A stretch of 64,000 nucleotides of DNA from Phyllobacterium brassicacearum. GTDB lineage: Bacteria; Pseudomonadota; Alphaproteobacteria; Rhizobiales; Rhizobiaceae. Under the pieces are notes generated by a model. The model was given only the letters and a program-made list of their open reading frames with translations. It was not told the origin of the DNA and searched no databases. Positions 18,501 to 29,983 of this stretch are shown here, in pieces. The translations under genes were made by a program, and so were the position numbers. Position 1 is the stretch's first letter; every line of letters starts with the position of its first letter. Where the stretch lies: the NCBI RefSeq assembly GCF_003010955.1, contig NZ_PGGO01000015.1:87924-151923 (forward strand), in the 5' to 3' direction.

Positions 18501-19031
18501 TTACTGTTCGGGTATGCATTCTTTGAAACGGAAGACTTCCCAGGGGAAAGTCTCGATGGGTTTTTCGAGTTTGAAGTTGAAGCCGCTGATGGAGCTGGCA
18601 AAGCCCGGCAAGAGTATAGCCTGCGCCGCCGGCTCCTTGGCCTTGGGCAGGAGGTCGGCGTCCGCACCCTCCGTCAGGGCGTAGATGACGCCTCGCCATA
18701 CCGTGCATTGTTCAAGTTCATCACCGGTGACATCCCCGGTCGGGCACCTGTACATGATGATGCCGTTGGGGCGGGGCACACTGTCACTCCACATCACCAC
18801 GCCATCCATTTTCAGATCGCTGCCATTCATCTGGAGCGAGAATTCGTTGGATGTCATCACCGGCAGGTTTTCCGGCACGGTTATGAAGGTGAGTGTATAG
18901 GCGTCATCCCGATCCGCATAAATGGCGCGGTCCTGTGTGCAGGCAGCAAAGGCTGGCGCTGCCACGAATGAAGCCGCGGCCATCAGCGTAGTGACGGCAA
19001 ATACGAAATGGGAACGGGCGCAAGCAGCCAT
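18501..19031 (-). CDS. Exported protein of unknown function
   Basis: A 176-residue protein with a signal peptide (residues 1-30, FAVTTLMAAASFVAAPAFAA). The mature part has cysteines in AACTQD, MYRCPTGD, EQCTVW and FKECIPEQ, which could form two disulfides. I do not recognise a domain. The start ATG 19029-19031 follows the LysE-type gene stop by eight bases, so the two are probably cotranscribed. A much longer frame to 19445 overlaps that gene and is not real. Confidence 0.7.
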   Translation of the reverse strand: MAACARSHFVFAVTTLMAAASFVAAPAFAACTQDRAIYADRDDAYTLTFITVPENLPVMTSNEFSLQMNGSDLKMDGVVMWSDSVPRPNGIIMYRCPTGDVTGDELEQCTVWRGVIYALTEGADADLLPKAKEPAAQAILLPGFASSISGFNFKLEKPIETFPWEVFRFKECIPEQ

Positions 19032-19039
19032 CGGATTTT

Positions 19040-19678
19040 CTAACTCGCCTGCTGGGTGGCAAGCTTGACACCAAGCCCTATGAACACAACGCCTGTGACG
19101 CGGTTGAACCAGCGTCCCCAGGCAACAAAGCGGTCGCGCACGGATTGCATGGTGAAGAATACGGAAACAGCGATGAACCATGATATGAGCGCTGTCGACA
19201 TGACCACGCCGTAACCGGCCTGGACCAGGATGGGTGTTTCGTGACTGACCAGTGCCGAAAACAGCGACAGGAAGAACAGCACAGCTTTCGGATTCAGTGC
19301 GTTCGTGACGAACCCCATCAGGAAACAGCGCAGGCCGGAGAGCTGCCGGGTCGGCTTGCTTTCTGCCACCCCGGCTGGAGCTTCTGGCGCCGGGGCCCGC
19401 AACGCCTTGACGCCAAGATAGAACAGATAGGCGGCCCCCGCCCATTTGAGCATGCTGAAGAGGTAGAGGGATTTTGATACGATAAGCCCGAGTCCCAGCA
19501 CGGTATAGCTGATATGGAACAGCAGTGATGCGCCGATGCCGAAGCTGGTGATGATGGCGCTGCGTCGTCCGTACACAATGCTTTGCCGGACGACGAGCGC
19601 GAAATCAGCACCCGGCGATACGATCATGATCGAAAACACCGCCATGAGGCCGAGCAGCTCGTAGAAATATTGCGACAT
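19040..19678 (-). CDS. LysE/RhtB family exporter
   Basis: A 212-residue inner-membrane protein with about six helices. The family signature is in the first helix, FSIMIVSPGADFALVVRQSIVYGRRS, and the fourth region GLRCFLMGFVTNALNPKAVLFFLSLFSALV. Such proteins export amino acids or derivatives; the substrate here is unknown. It follows the VOC gene by two bases and precedes an exported protein by eight, so the three form an operon inserted between sucB and lpdA. Confidence 0.87.
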   Translation of the reverse strand: MSQYFYELLGLMAVFSIMIVSPGADFALVVRQSIVYGRRSAIITSFGIGASLLFHISYTVLGLGLIVSKSLYLFSMLKWAGAAYLFYLGVKALRAPAPEAPAGVAESKPTRQLSGLRCFLMGFVTNALNPKAVLFFLSLFSALVSHETPILVQAGYGVVMSTALISWFIAVSVFFTMQSVRDRFVAWGRWFNRVTGVVFIGLGVKLATQQAS

Positions 19679-19680
19679 GC

Positions 19681-20118
19681 CTATGCTCCGGGCGCCGCTT
19701 CACCGAGCGGTGCATTGAACGCCCAGACATGGCCAAATGGATCCCTCACGCGTCCATAACGCGCGTTCCAGAAGGTATCTTCAATGGGCATGATGAGTGT
19801 TGCACCCGCCTTGACCGCGCGGTCGACTGCCTGGTCAACATCAGCAGCCTTCGGCAAGTTGATGTCGATCGCAACGCTCGCGCCGCCGCGGCTGACCGGC
19901 GACAAAACATCGCCGCCAAACTCCTGAAACTCGTCATGCATCATGATCGTGCCACCAAACAGTGACAGATTGGCGTGCAGAACGCGTTTTCCGTCCTCGG
20001 TCATCTGCTTGAACGTTTTCGTGGCGCCGAAAGCCTCTTCATAAAAAGCGATGGCTTCGAGACCCCCCTTAACGCAGATGTGGGGTTCGACAGGTGGGAA
20101 ATGAGGTACATCAGCCAT
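19681..20118 (-). CDS. VOC/PhnB-like protein (glyoxalase fold)
   Basis: A 145-residue protein of the PhnB-like branch of the vicinal oxygen chelate superfamily. PHICVKGGLEAIAFYEEAFGA opens the domain and MPIEDTFWNARYGRVRDPFGHVWAFN closes it, the typical end. ATG 20116-20118 is preceded by AAAGG; the frame extends to 20202 without family-like residues. The reaction is not predictable from the fold. It is the first gene of the small operon between sucB and lpdA. Confidence 0.83.
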   Translation of the reverse strand: MADVPHFPPVEPHICVKGGLEAIAFYEEAFGATKTFKQMTEDGKRVLHANLSLFGGTIMMHDEFQEFGGDVLSPVSRGGASVAIDINLPKAADVDQAVDRAVKAGATLIMPIEDTFWNARYGRVRDPFGHVWAFNAPLGEAAPGA

Positions 20119-20293
20119 TTTGCTTTGCCTTTCATCGTATGCCGGCAATTCAATCGACGGCAGATTATTGATACGAGACATCACAACCAACCAAACACAC
20201 ATTTTACTCTGGCCGTTGGCCGAGACTATGCGATTTCAGTTCGATGTACCACGGGGCCGCGTCAGCCACAGCCCCGCTAATTGACGGCATGTA

Positions 20294-21577
20294 TTACAGA
20301 TCGAGAACGAGGCGTTCGGGATCCTCCAGGCTTTCCTTGACGCGAACGAGGAAAGTAACCGCTTCCTTGCCGTCAACGATGCGGTGATCGTAGCTGAGCG
20401 CAAGATACATCATCGGACGGATAACGATCTGTCCACCGACGACAACCGGGCGATCCTGGATCTTGTGCATGCCAAGAATACCGGACTGCGGCGCATTCAG
20501 GATAGGCGAGGACATGAGAGAGCCATAGACACCGCCATTGGAGATGGTGAAGGTGCCGCCCTGCATATCCGCCATGGAAAGCGCACCATCGCGTGCGGCT
20601 CTGCCGAGACGGCCGATTTCCTTTTCGATCTCGGCGATCGACATCTGGTCGGCATTGCGTACGACCGGGACAACGAGGCCCTTGTCCGTACCGACGGCGA
20701 CGCCAACATGGGCAAAATTCTTGTAGATGATGTCCGTGCCGTCGATTTCCGCGTTAACCGCAGGAATTTCCTTCAGTGCATGGGTGACTGCCTTGGTGAA
20801 GAAGCCCATGAAGCCAAGCTTCACGCCATGCTTCTTCTCGAAGATGTCCTTGTAGCGGTTGCGCAAATCCATCACTGCCGACATGTCCACCTCATTGTAG
20901 GTGGTCAGCATGGCAGCGCTGTTTTGTGCATCCTTGAGGCGTTTTGCGATCGTCAGACGCAAACGGGTCATCTTCACCCGCTCCTCGCGCGAAGCATCGT
21001 CGGTTGAGGATGCAGGGCGTGCGACAGCTGCCGGCGCCTCGGTAGCTGGTGCGGGGATGCCCTTGGCAACGGCATCGAGCACATCCCCCTTGAGGACCTG
21101 ACCGCGTTTGCCCGAACCTTCGACCTGCGATGGGGATACACCCTTTTCGGCCAAGAGCTTGGAGGCAGCGGGTGATGCCGGCATTTCACTGGGTTTGCGC
21201 TCGGCAATCGCCGGCTCACCGGCAACTTCGGCGGTCTTTGTCGCGGCTTCTGAAGTCGTCGCAGCGGCCGCGGCGCCCGATGCCTGGGCTACAGCTTCCG
21301 GCTTTGCCTCCTGCTTTGCCGGGGCGGCTGCCGCGCCATCGCCCGACCCGATCATACCGAGCAAAGCGCCAACCTCGACCGTATCACCTTCCTTGGCGGT
21401 GATTTCAGCGAGCGATCCGGCAGCTGCTGCCGGAACCTCAATCGTTACCTTGTCAGTCTCAAGCTCAACCAGAGGTTCGTCAACGGCAATGACCTCGCCG
21501 ACCTTTTTGAACCACTTGCCAATGGTCGCTTCGGAAACGGATTCGCCCAGCGTTGGGACGCGTATTTCGGTTGCCAT
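20294..21577 (-). CDS. sucB: 2-oxoglutarate dehydrogenase E2 (dihydrolipoyl succinyltransferase)
   Basis: SucB, 427 residues. One lipoyl domain at the N-terminus carries the lipoyl-lysine K43 in [13 protein letters not shown]. An Ala/Pro/Glu-rich linker follows (about residues 80-135), then the E1/E3-binding domain [33 protein letters not shown], a second flexible linker, and the acyltransferase domain ending in [15 protein letters not shown] with catalytic His and Asp. It starts 27 bases after sucA. It forms the core of the complex to which SucA and LpdA bind. Confidence 0.96.
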   Translation of the reverse strand: MATEIRVPTLGESVSEATIGKWFKKVGEVIAVDEPLVELETDKVTIEVPAAAAGSLAEITAKEGDTVEVGALLGMIGSGDGAAAAPAKQEAKPEAVAQASGAAAAATTSEAATKTAEVAGEPAIAERKPSEMPASPAASKLLAEKGVSPSQVEGSGKRGQVLKGDVLDAVAKGIPAPATEAPAAVARPASSTDDASREERVKMTRLRLTIAKRLKDAQNSAAMLTTYNEVDMSAVMDLRNRYKDIFEKKHGVKLGFMGFFTKAVTHALKEIPAVNAEIDGTDIIYKNFAHVGVAVGTDKGLVVPVVRNADQMSIAEIEKEIGRLGRAARDGALSMADMQGGTFTISNGGVYGSLMSSPILNAPQSGILGMHKIQDRPVVVGGQIVIRPMMYLALSYDHRIVDGKEAVTFLVRVKESLEDPERLVLDL

Positions 21578-21604
21578 GTTCTTAGCTCTCGTTGATCTGT
21601 CTAA

Positions 21605-24600
21605 TTATGAACCCAGAGCATCTTCAAGGAATGCTTCGAGCTGTGCAAGGTGTTTGGACATCAGGCCGGTTGCGGTTGATGCGGCCGCAGGACGTCCGGT
21701 GTAACGGACGCGCTGATGCTTTGCATCGATATGCGCCAGGACCCATTCCAGATAGGGATCGATAAAGGCCCAGGCGCCCATGTTCTTGGGCTCCTCCTGA
21801 CACCAGACCATTTCCGCATTCCGGAAGCGGGAGAGCTCGGTGATCAGGGCCTTTGCCGGGAATGGATAAAGCTGCTCGACACGCAGGAGATAGACGTCGT
21901 CGATACCGCGCTTCTCGCGCTCCTCGTAAAGGTCGTAATAGACCTTGCCCGAGCATAGGACCACGCGGCGGATCTTCGAATCCTTCTGCAGCTTGATCGG
22001 CTGATCCTTCAACAATTGTGCATCGTCCCACAGCAAGCGGTGGAACGAGGAATCCCCCGTGAATTCGCCGATCGAAGAAACCGCGCGCTTGTGGCGCAGC
22101 AACGATTTCGGCGTCATCAGGATCAGCGGCTTGCGGAAGTCACGCTTCATCTGGCGGCGCAGGATGTGGAAGAGGTTGGCAGGCGTCGTGCAGTTCGCGA
22201 CCTGCATGTTGTCTTCCGCACAAAGCTGCAGATAGCGCTCAAGACGGGCCGAGGAATGTTCCGGTCCCTGGCCCTCATAGCCATGCGGCAAGAGGCAGAC
22301 GAGACCGGACATACGCAGCCACTTGCGCTCGCCGGAGGAGATAAACTGGTCGAAGATGACCTGCGCCCCATTGGCGAAATCGCCGAACTGCGCTTCCCAC
22401 AAGGTCAGGGCGCGTGGGTCGGACAGCGAGTAGCCATATTCGAAGCCGAGCACGGCTTCTTCAGAAAGCATCGAGTTGATGACTTCGTAAAGCGCCTGGC
22501 CCTTCTGCAGGTTGTTGAGCGGGATATAGCGTTGTTCGGTATCCTGGTCGTAGAGCACCGAATGACGCTGGCTGAACGTGCCGCGCTCGACATCCTGACC
22601 GGACAGACGCACCGGATGGCCCTCGGTAACGAGCGAACCGAATGCCAGGGCTTCCGCCGTCGCCCAATCGAAACCTTCGCCGGTCTCGATCATCTTGGCG
22701 CGATTGTCCTGGAAACGTTGGATGGTACGGTGAACATTGAGGCCAGCCGGAACTTCGGCAAGCTTCTTGCCGATTTCCTTGAGCGTCTTTACCGGCAGTC
22801 CGGTCTTGCCGCGGCGCTGCTCATCGGCATTGTCCGCCGTGCGCAAACCGCTCCAGGCGCCATCCAGCCAATCGGCCTTGTTCGGCTTGTAAGCCTGGCC
22901 CGCTTCGAACTCCTGCTCGAGATTCTCTCGCCAAGCGGCGCGCATCTTTTCGAGTTCGGCCTCGTTGATGAGCCCCTCCTCGATCAGCTTGGTCGAATAG
23001 AGCTGGACCGTGGTCTTCTGGCTGCGGATCGTCTTGTACATGATCGGCTGCGTGAATGCCGGCTCATCGCCTTCATTGTGACCGAACCGGCGATAGCAGA
23101 ACATGTCGATGACGACCGGCTTGTGGAACGTCATGCGGTACTCGGTGGCAATCTTTGCCACGTAGACCACAGCTTCCGGATCATCGCCATTGACGTGGAA
23201 GATCGGCGCCTCGATCATCTTCGCCACGTCGGAAGGATAGGGCGAGGAACGCGAGAAACGCGGATTGGTGGTGAACCCGATCTGGTTGTTGATGATGAAA
23301 TGCACAGTACCGGCAACACGGTGTCCGCGCAGACCGGAGAGACCCAGACATTCCGCGACCACACCCTGGCCGGCAAAGGCGGCATCGCCGTGCAGGAGCA
23401 GCGGCATGACCTTCGAACGCTCGGACAAAGGTACGATCTCGTCACGCTCGCGGCCGGCGAGCAGATCCTGCTTCGCACGTGCCTTGCCCATGACCACCGG
23501 ATTGACGATTTCGAGATGCGACGGGTTGGCAGTCAGCGACAAGTGAACCTTGTTGCCGTCGAACTCGCGATCCGACGAGGCACCGAGATGGTACTTCACG
23601 TCGCCGGAACCTTCGACGTCGTCCGGCGTGTAGGAGCCGCCCTTGAACTCATGGAAAATGGCGCGATGCGGCTTGCGCATGAACTGGCTGAGCACGTTCA
23701 GACGGCCGCGATGCGCCATGCCGAGGACGATTTCCTTGAGGCCCATGGAACCGCCACGCTTGACGATCTGCTCCAGTGCCGGAATGAGCGACTCGCCACC
23801 GTCCAGACCAAAGCGCTTGGTGCCCTTGTATTTGACGTCGATGAACTGCTCAAAGCCTTCCGCTTCGATCAACTTCGACAGGATTGCCCTCTTGCCTTCC
23901 GCGGTGAAGGCGACACCCTTGTCGGGACCTTCGATGCGCTCCTGGATCCAGGACTTCTCTACCGGATCAGAAATGTGCATGAACTCGACGCCGATGGTCG
24001 AACAATAGGTGCGCTTGAGGATATCGAGCATCTGCGGGATCGTCGCATACTCGAGGCCCAGCACATTATCGATGAAGATCTTTCGGTCGTAATCGGCCGG
24101 CGAGAAGCCATAGCTCTCCGGTGAGAGCTCGTTATAGTCTTCCTTTACTTCCGCAAGCCCGAGCGGATCGAGCTTGGCATGCAGGTGGCCACGCATGCGA
24201 TAGGCGCGGATCATCATGATCGCGCGGACGGAATCGCGCGCTGCATGAATGATATCTGCGTCGGATGCGGTCACTGCGGGAGCTGCAACACCGTTCGCCG
24301 CGGCGGCGCCGTTTGCGCTCTTGGCCTTCAGCTTGTCGGTGATGTGCTTTTCGACTTCGCCCCAATTGCCATCGAGTGCCGAGACGAGTTCGCCGTTGCC
24401 CGCGATAGGCCAGTTCGGCTTCTCCCACGACGCGCCCTTGGCGTTCTTGAGAACATCCTCCTTGGGGTCGTTCAGATTGGCGAAGAATTCCTGCCATTCG
24501 GGACCGACCGATGCCGGATCTTTCTCATAGCTCGCGTGTAGTTCCTCGATATAGTGGGCATTGCCACCATAGAGAAACGAGGTGAGCGCAAAAATGTCGT

Positions 24601-24622
24601 TGGCCTGTTCTTGACGTGCCAT
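21605..24622 (-). CDS. sucA: 2-oxoglutarate dehydrogenase E1
   Basis: SucA, 1005 residues, decarboxylates 2-oxoglutarate with thiamine diphosphate and transfers the succinyl group to the lipoyl arm of SucB. The N-terminal LYGGNAHYIEELHASYEKDPASVGPEWQEFF is the segment that docks on the complex core. ThDP-binding features include GMAHRGRLNVL, HGDAAFAGQGVV and NNQIGFTT. The C-terminal domain ends MGAWAFIDPYLEWVL. An Ala-rich stretch near residues 100-112 is a normal linker difference. A hairpin lies just before the ATG. Confidence 0.97.
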   Translation of the reverse strand: MARQEQANDIFALTSFLYGGNAHYIEELHASYEKDPASVGPEWQEFFANLNDPKEDVLKNAKGASWEKPNWPIAGNGELVSALDGNWGEVEKHITDKLKAKSANGAAAANGVAAPAVTASDADIIHAARDSVRAIMMIRAYRMRGHLHAKLDPLGLAEVKEDYNELSPESYGFSPADYDRKIFIDNVLGLEYATIPQMLDILKRTYCSTIGVEFMHISDPVEKSWIQERIEGPDKGVAFTAEGKRAILSKLIEAEGFEQFIDVKYKGTKRFGLDGGESLIPALEQIVKRGGSMGLKEIVLGMAHRGRLNVLSQFMRKPHRAIFHEFKGGSYTPDDVEGSGDVKYHLGASSDREFDGNKVHLSLTANPSHLEIVNPVVMGKARAKQDLLAGRERDEIVPLSERSKVMPLLLHGDAAFAGQGVVAECLGLSGLRGHRVAGTVHFIINNQIGFTTNPRFSRSSPYPSDVAKMIEAPIFHVNGDDPEAVVYVAKIATEYRMTFHKPVVIDMFCYRRFGHNEGDEPAFTQPIMYKTIRSQKTTVQLYSTKLIEEGLINEAELEKMRAAWRENLEQEFEAGQAYKPNKADWLDGAWSGLRTADNADEQRRGKTGLPVKTLKEIGKKLAEVPAGLNVHRTIQRFQDNRAKMIETGEGFDWATAEALAFGSLVTEGHPVRLSGQDVERGTFSQRHSVLYDQDTEQRYIPLNNLQKGQALYEVINSMLSEEAVLGFEYGYSLSDPRALTLWEAQFGDFANGAQVIFDQFISSGERKWLRMSGLVCLLPHGYEGQGPEHSSARLERYLQLCAEDNMQVANCTTPANLFHILRRQMKRDFRKPLILMTPKSLLRHKRAVSSIGEFTGDSSFHRLLWDDAQLLKDQPIKLQKDSKIRRVVLCSGKVYYDLYEEREKRGIDDVYLLRVEQLYPFPAKALITELSRFRNAEMVWCQEEPKNMGAWAFIDPYLEWVLAHIDAKHQRVRYTGRPAAASTATGLMSKHLAQLEAFLEDALGS

Positions 24623-24631
24623 GATTGTGAC

Positions 24632-24743
24632 CGGAGCCCGCGCTCCGTCTCCCTTGATGAGAGTTCACCGGCTCAACCGGAGACACTCTGGCTTGAGGCC
24701 CGCTTGGCCCCGTGGATTGGTCGGGGCGGCAACCGCCCCGATC
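24632..24743 (-). other. sucD-sucA intercistronic region with hairpins
   Basis: In the 140 bases between sucD and sucA there is a nine-base stem (24721-24729 with 24733-24741) soon after the sucD stop, and a CGGAGC/GCTCCG stem (24632-24637 with 24642-24647) ten bases before the sucA ATG. Neither has a T tail, so they are not ordinary terminators. They may stabilise the upstream message or slow sucA translation. Confidence 0.5.
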
Positions 24744-24762
24744 CATGTCTGTTATGTCGATC

Positions 24763-25677
24763 TTAGCCCTTGAGGACTTCGACCAATGTCTTGCCAAGCT
24801 GCGCAGGCGACGGCGACACGCGGATACCCGCAGCTTCCATGGCCGCGATCTTGTCTTCCGCACCACCCTTGCCACCGGAAATGACGGCACCGGCATGGCC
24901 CATCGTGCGTCCGGGAGGAGCCGTGCGTCCGGCGATGAAACCGGCCATCGGCTTCTTGCGGCCACGCTTTGCTTCGTCGGCAAGGAACTGCGCTGCATCT
25001 TCTTCGGCCGAGCCACCGATTTCACCGATCATGATGATCGATTTCGTCGCTTCGTCGGCAAGGAACATTTCCAGTACATCAATGAATTCCGTGCCCTTCA
25101 CAGGATCGCCGCCGATACCGACAGCGGTGGTCTGGCCAAGGCCTTCATTGGTGGTCTGGAACACAGCTTCATAGGTAAGTGTTCCGGAGCGGGATACAAC
25201 ACCCACGGAACCCTTCTTGAAGATGTTACCCGGCATAATGCCGATCTTGCATTCTTCCGGTGTCAGCACGCCCGGGCAGTTCGGGCCGATCAGACGCGAT
25301 GTGGAGCGGTCAAGGCGAGCCTTGACCCTCACCATGTCCATGACCGGGATACCCTCAGTGATGCAGATGATCAGCGGAATTTCCGCGTCGATCGCCTCGA
25401 TAATGGCTTCTGCGGCGCCTGCTGGCGGAACATAGATCACAGAGGCATTGGCGCCGGTGCGGTCCCTGCCTTCGGCAACGGAGGCGAAAATCGGGAGCTG
25501 GGCGTTCGAACCGGTCGGCAGCTTGCCGTCCCAGGTCTCACCACCCTTTTTCGGATGGATACCGCCGACCATCTGCGTGCCGTAATAGGCCAGAGCCTGT
25601 TCGGTATGGAATGTACCGGTCTTGCCGGTCAGGCCCTGAACGAGAACCTTGGTGTCTTTGTTGACGAGAATAGACAT
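24763..25677 (-). CDS. sucD: Succinyl-CoA synthetase alpha subunit
   Basis: SucD, 304 residues, carries the phosphohistidine of succinyl-CoA synthetase. The Rossmann start [31 protein letters not shown] binds CoA; the phosphorylated His lies in [21 protein letters not shown]. Subunit-contact segments such as [15 protein letters not shown] are normal. It begins three bases after the sucC stop, so the two subunits are made together. Confidence 0.97.
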   Translation of the reverse strand: MSILVNKDTKVLVQGLTGKTGTFHTEQALAYYGTQMVGGIHPKKGGETWDGKLPTGSNAQLPIFASVAEGRDRTGANASVIYVPPAGAAEAIIEAIDAEIPLIICITEGIPVMDMVRVKARLDRSTSRLIGPNCPGVLTPEECKIGIMPGNIFKKGSVGVVSRSGTLTYEAVFQTTNEGLGQTTAVGIGGDPVKGTEFIDVLEMFLADEATKSIIMIGEIGGSAEEDAAQFLADEAKRGRKKPMAGFIAGRTAPPGRTMGHAGAVISGGKGGAEDKIAAMEAAGIRVSPSPAQLGKTLVEVLKG

Positions 25678-25680
25678 GCC

Positions 25681-26877
25681 TTAGTTTCCCTTCACGGCCT
25701 TGACGATCTTCTGCGCGGCGTCATCGAGATCATCGGCGGAGACGACATTGAGGCCGCTTTCATTGATGATCTTCTTGCCGAGTACAGCATTGGTGCCTTC
25801 GAGACGAACGACCAGCGGAACCTTGAGGCCGACTTCCTTGACAGCTGCGATCACGCCTTCGGCAATGACGTCACACTTCATGATGCCGCCGAAAATATTG
25901 ATCAGGATGCCTTCGACCGCAGGATCGGCAGTGATGATCTTGAATGCTGCCGTTACCTTCTCCTTGCTGGCTCCGCCGCCAACGTCGAGGAAGTTAGCCG
26001 GCTCAGCACCATACAACTTGATGATATCCATCGTTGCCATGGCGAGACCGGCGCCATTGACCATGCAGCCGATATTGCCGTCGAGGGCGACATAGGCGAG
26101 ATCATATTTCGATGCTTCGATTTCTTTGTCGTCTTCTTCCGTCACGTCCCGCAGCTCGACCACGTCCGGATGACGGAACAGTGCATTGCCGTCGAATGAT
26201 ACCTTGGCGTCGAGTACGCGCAGACGGCCATCCTTCATGACGATCAGCGGGTTGACCTCGAGCAGGCTCATATCCTTCTCGGTGAAGGCCTTGTAGAGGA
26301 TCGGGAACAGCACTTCCCCGTCCTTCCGCGCTTCGCCGGTGAGGCCGTAGGCGTCATTGATCTTCGCGGTGTCTTCGGCGGTTACACCGTTTTCCGGATC
26401 AATCGCCACGGTCAGGATCTTTTCCGGCGTGTCATGGGCGACCGCTTCGATGTCCATGCCGCCTTCCGTGGAAACAACAAAGGCCGGGCGGCCAACAGAA
26501 CGGTCGACGAGGATCGACAGATACAGCTCGCGCTCGATGTCGGCGCCGTCTTCGATATAAAGGCGATTGACCTGCTTGCCCGCCGGGCCGGTCTGCTTCG
26601 TCACAAGCGTGTTGCCCAGCATTTCCTTGGCGTTGGCGACGACTTCCTCGACCGACCGCGACAGGCGAACGCCGCCCTTCGCATCGGGGCCGAGTTCCTT
26701 AAACTTGCCCTTGCCGCGACCACCAGCATGAATCTGGCTCTTGACCACATAGAGGGGTCCGGGGAGCGTCTTTGCCCACTCTTCCGCCTGTTCGACCGAG
26801 TAGACGGCGACGCCATTGGCAATCGGCGCACCAAAACTGTGCAGCAGACGCTTGGCCTGGTATTCGTGAATATTCAT
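25681..26877 (-). CDS. sucC: Succinyl-CoA synthetase beta subunit
   Basis: SucC, 398 residues, has an N-terminal ATP-grasp domain ([22 protein letters not shown], then [19 protein letters not shown]) and a C-terminal CoA-ligase domain with [17 protein letters not shown] and [15 protein letters not shown]. It makes ATP or GTP from succinyl-CoA. It lies 70 bases after mdh in the same operon. Confidence 0.97.
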   Translation of the reverse strand: MNIHEYQAKRLLHSFGAPIANGVAVYSVEQAEEWAKTLPGPLYVVKSQIHAGGRGKGKFKELGPDAKGGVRLSRSVEEVVANAKEMLGNTLVTKQTGPAGKQVNRLYIEDGADIERELYLSILVDRSVGRPAFVVSTEGGMDIEAVAHDTPEKILTVAIDPENGVTAEDTAKINDAYGLTGEARKDGEVLFPILYKAFTEKDMSLLEVNPLIVMKDGRLRVLDAKVSFDGNALFRHPDVVELRDVTEEDDKEIEASKYDLAYVALDGNIGCMVNGAGLAMATMDIIKLYGAEPANFLDVGGGASKEKVTAAFKIITADPAVEGILINIFGGIMKCDVIAEGVIAAVKEVGLKVPLVVRLEGTNAVLGKKIINESGLNVVSADDLDDAAQKIVKAVKGN

Positions 26878-26947
26878 TATCTAATTTCCTTTACGAAGAA
26901 TCCTGGCAAGCATGGTCAGGATCGTTTCAGGATGAATTCAGGCCGGA

Positions 26948-28212
<1,265 letters not shown>

Positions 28213-29406
28213 TCAGCCCTCGGCGGAACGCGCCTCTGCGACTGGACTGAGCTTGCCGGTTACGGCCAGATACTCTTCGCTCTGCATCTCAAAAAGCCGC
28301 GACGCCGTCCGGTCAAATTCGAACGCCTCGGTTCCCGACTTCGCCGCATAAAGCTTGTCCGGAGACGCGGTCGCAGAGATCACAAGATGGACGTTTTGGT
28401 CATATAGAATGTCGATCAGGATGATGAACCGCTTGGCCTCATTCCGCCTTGGATAATCCAGGATCGGCACGGCATCGATGAAGATGGTTCGGTAATGCTG
28501 GACAATCGCGGTGTAATCTGCAGCACCGAGCGGCTTGGAACAGAGATCCGCGAACGTAAAGCGAGCTGCGGCCGTATGTGGCGCGGCCTGCGGGATAAGC
28601 ACGGTGTGGCCTTTCACCTTCAAGCTATCCTGCACCACGATGGCTCCGCTCGTTGCTGCGTGCCAGGCCTCGTTCATCAACCGGTCAGTTTCTTCATTCA
28701 GAGGTGAAAGATAAACCGGCAAACGGTTCAGCTTCTCCAGGCGGTAATCTGTGCGGGCGTCGAGATTGACGACATCCACATGCGTTTTCAGGAGCTCTAC
28801 GAACGGCAGGAAAAGCTGGCGATTGAGTCCGTCGCGATAAAGATCGTCTGGCTGGACATTTGAGGTGGCGACGAGCACAACGCCGCGCTCGAAAAGCGCA
28901 CGGAACAGCCGTGACAGGATCATTGCGTCAGCAATATCCGTCACAGTAAATTCATCGAAACACAAAACCCACGCCTGTTCCGCCAGCGCGTCGGCTACGG
29001 GCGGTATGGGATCATCCTGCTTGGTCTCACCGTTTTTCAATGCCTGGCGGTGAGCATTGATGCGCTCGTGCACATCGGCCATGAAATCAAGAAAATGCGC
29101 GCGGCGCTTGCGTTTGGCCGGCACGAGCTGGTGAAACATATCCATCAGCATCGTCTTGCCGCGCCCGACCTCACCGTGAATGTAGAGACCCTTGATGATC
29201 TCGCGACGCGGCGCACGGCGACTGAACAACCAGCCCAGCGCACTTGACTTGGTGGCGAGCCGCGTTGTCGCGAGCTCCCGGATCAGCAGATCAAAACGGT
29301 CAGCCAGCTGCTGTTGTGCCGGATCCACATCAATATCCCCTGCCTGCACGAGCGCATCGTAGCGCTCGCGCACGGAGGGGAAGACTTTCAGATTATCGTG
29401 CGACAA
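28213..29406 (-). CDS. zapE: Cell division protein ZapE (AFG1-like ATPase)
   Basis: A 397-residue AAA-type ATPase that associates with the Z ring in E. coli; the mitochondrial relative is AFG1/LACE1. Walker A is GLYIHGEVGRGKTMLMDMF, Walker B is VLCFDEFTVTDIADAMIL, and the family pattern VATSNVQPDDLYRDGLNRQLFLPF follows. The start is TTG 29404-29406 with GGAG seven bases upstream. An eight-base hairpin (29419-29426 with 29432-29439) sits just ahead of that site. It is the neighbour of omp19 on the same strand. Confidence 0.93.
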   Translation of the reverse strand: MSHDNLKVFPSVRERYDALVQAGDIDVDPAQQQLADRFDLLIRELATTRLATKSSALGWLFSRRAPRREIIKGLYIHGEVGRGKTMLMDMFHQLVPAKRKRRAHFLDFMADVHERINAHRQALKNGETKQDDPIPPVADALAEQAWVLCFDEFTVTDIADAMILSRLFRALFERGVVLVATSNVQPDDLYRDGLNRQLFLPFVELLKTHVDVVNLDARTDYRLEKLNRLPVYLSPLNEETDRLMNEAWHAATSGAIVVQDSLKVKGHTVLIPQAAPHTAAARFTFADLCSKPLGAADYTAIVQHYRTIFIDAVPILDYPRRNEAKRFIILIDILYDQNVHLVISATASPDKLYAAKSGTEAFEFDRTASRLFEMQSEEYLAVTGKLSPVAEARSAEG

Positions 29407-29446
29407 TACAGTCTCCGGGCGCGCTTAAGAAAAGCGCGCTCCTTGT

Positions 29447-29983
29447 TTAGCGTGACAGGCTTAGATTCTGCCCGCCTGATGTCTGGCCGTCGAACTTGGA
29501 CGGCGCCGACGAATAGAGGCGCGCGACAGTGCCGCCAGCAGCGTCGTAAAGGACAAGCTGCTTACCGCTGACCGCCCATGACGAAAGGTTGGCAAGCTCA
29601 CCCGGGCAGCGTAGCGGACCCGCACGGTACCCCTGGCCGAACTTTGTCTGTGGCGTTGCAATCTTGCAGCTCTGTCCACCCATCGATGCATTCCAGACGC
29701 CGGCGACACTGCTGGCCGTAAGGTCCGGAGCGTTTGCCGGTGGCAAGGCCGCGACCTGGGTATTGCCTTGTGTGCCCGGTGCCGCGGTGCCCGTCGTTGG
29801 GGCGGTCGGGAACTGATTGGCACCGCCGGGTGGCGGCAACTGGCTCTGGCTGACTGCGCCCGAGGGCGCGGCCTGAAGTGGCGCGGGTGCGGTCGAGACG
29901 GGGTCCATTCGTGAACTCTGGCATCCCGCCATCACCATGCCGACAGCGGCAACGGTCAGCAAATTGACTTTCAAAGTCCCCAT
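29447..29983 (-). CDS. omp19: Outer-membrane lipoprotein Omp19 (AprI/Inh domain)
   Basis: A 178-residue lipoprotein. The lipobox is VMAGCQSSRMDP; about 70 Pro/Ala/Gln/Gly-rich residues follow, then the inhibitor-like beta barrel AGVWNASMGGQSCKIATPQTKFGQGYRAGPLRCPGELANLSSW with its disulfide pair. This is very close to Brucella Omp19, a surface lipoprotein reported to inhibit proteases and activate immune cells. ATG 29981-29983 is the correct start; the frame to 30100 is an overextension. It is a good lineage marker for the window. Confidence 0.92.
   Translation of the reverse strand: MGTLKVNLLTVAAVGMVMAGCQSSRMDPVSTAPAPLQAAPSGAVSQSQLPPPGGANQFPTAPTTGTAAPGTQGNTQVAALPPANAPDLTASSVAGVWNASMGGQSCKIATPQTKFGQGYRAGPLRCPGELANLSSWAVSGKQLVLYDAAGGTVARLYSSAPSKFDGQTSGGQNLSLSR

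Noticed and set aside
22016..24124. 702-codon plus-strand frame opposite sucA
   Set aside because: Antisense shadow produced by high-GC codon bias; SucA is intact and the frame's product has no recognisable domain.
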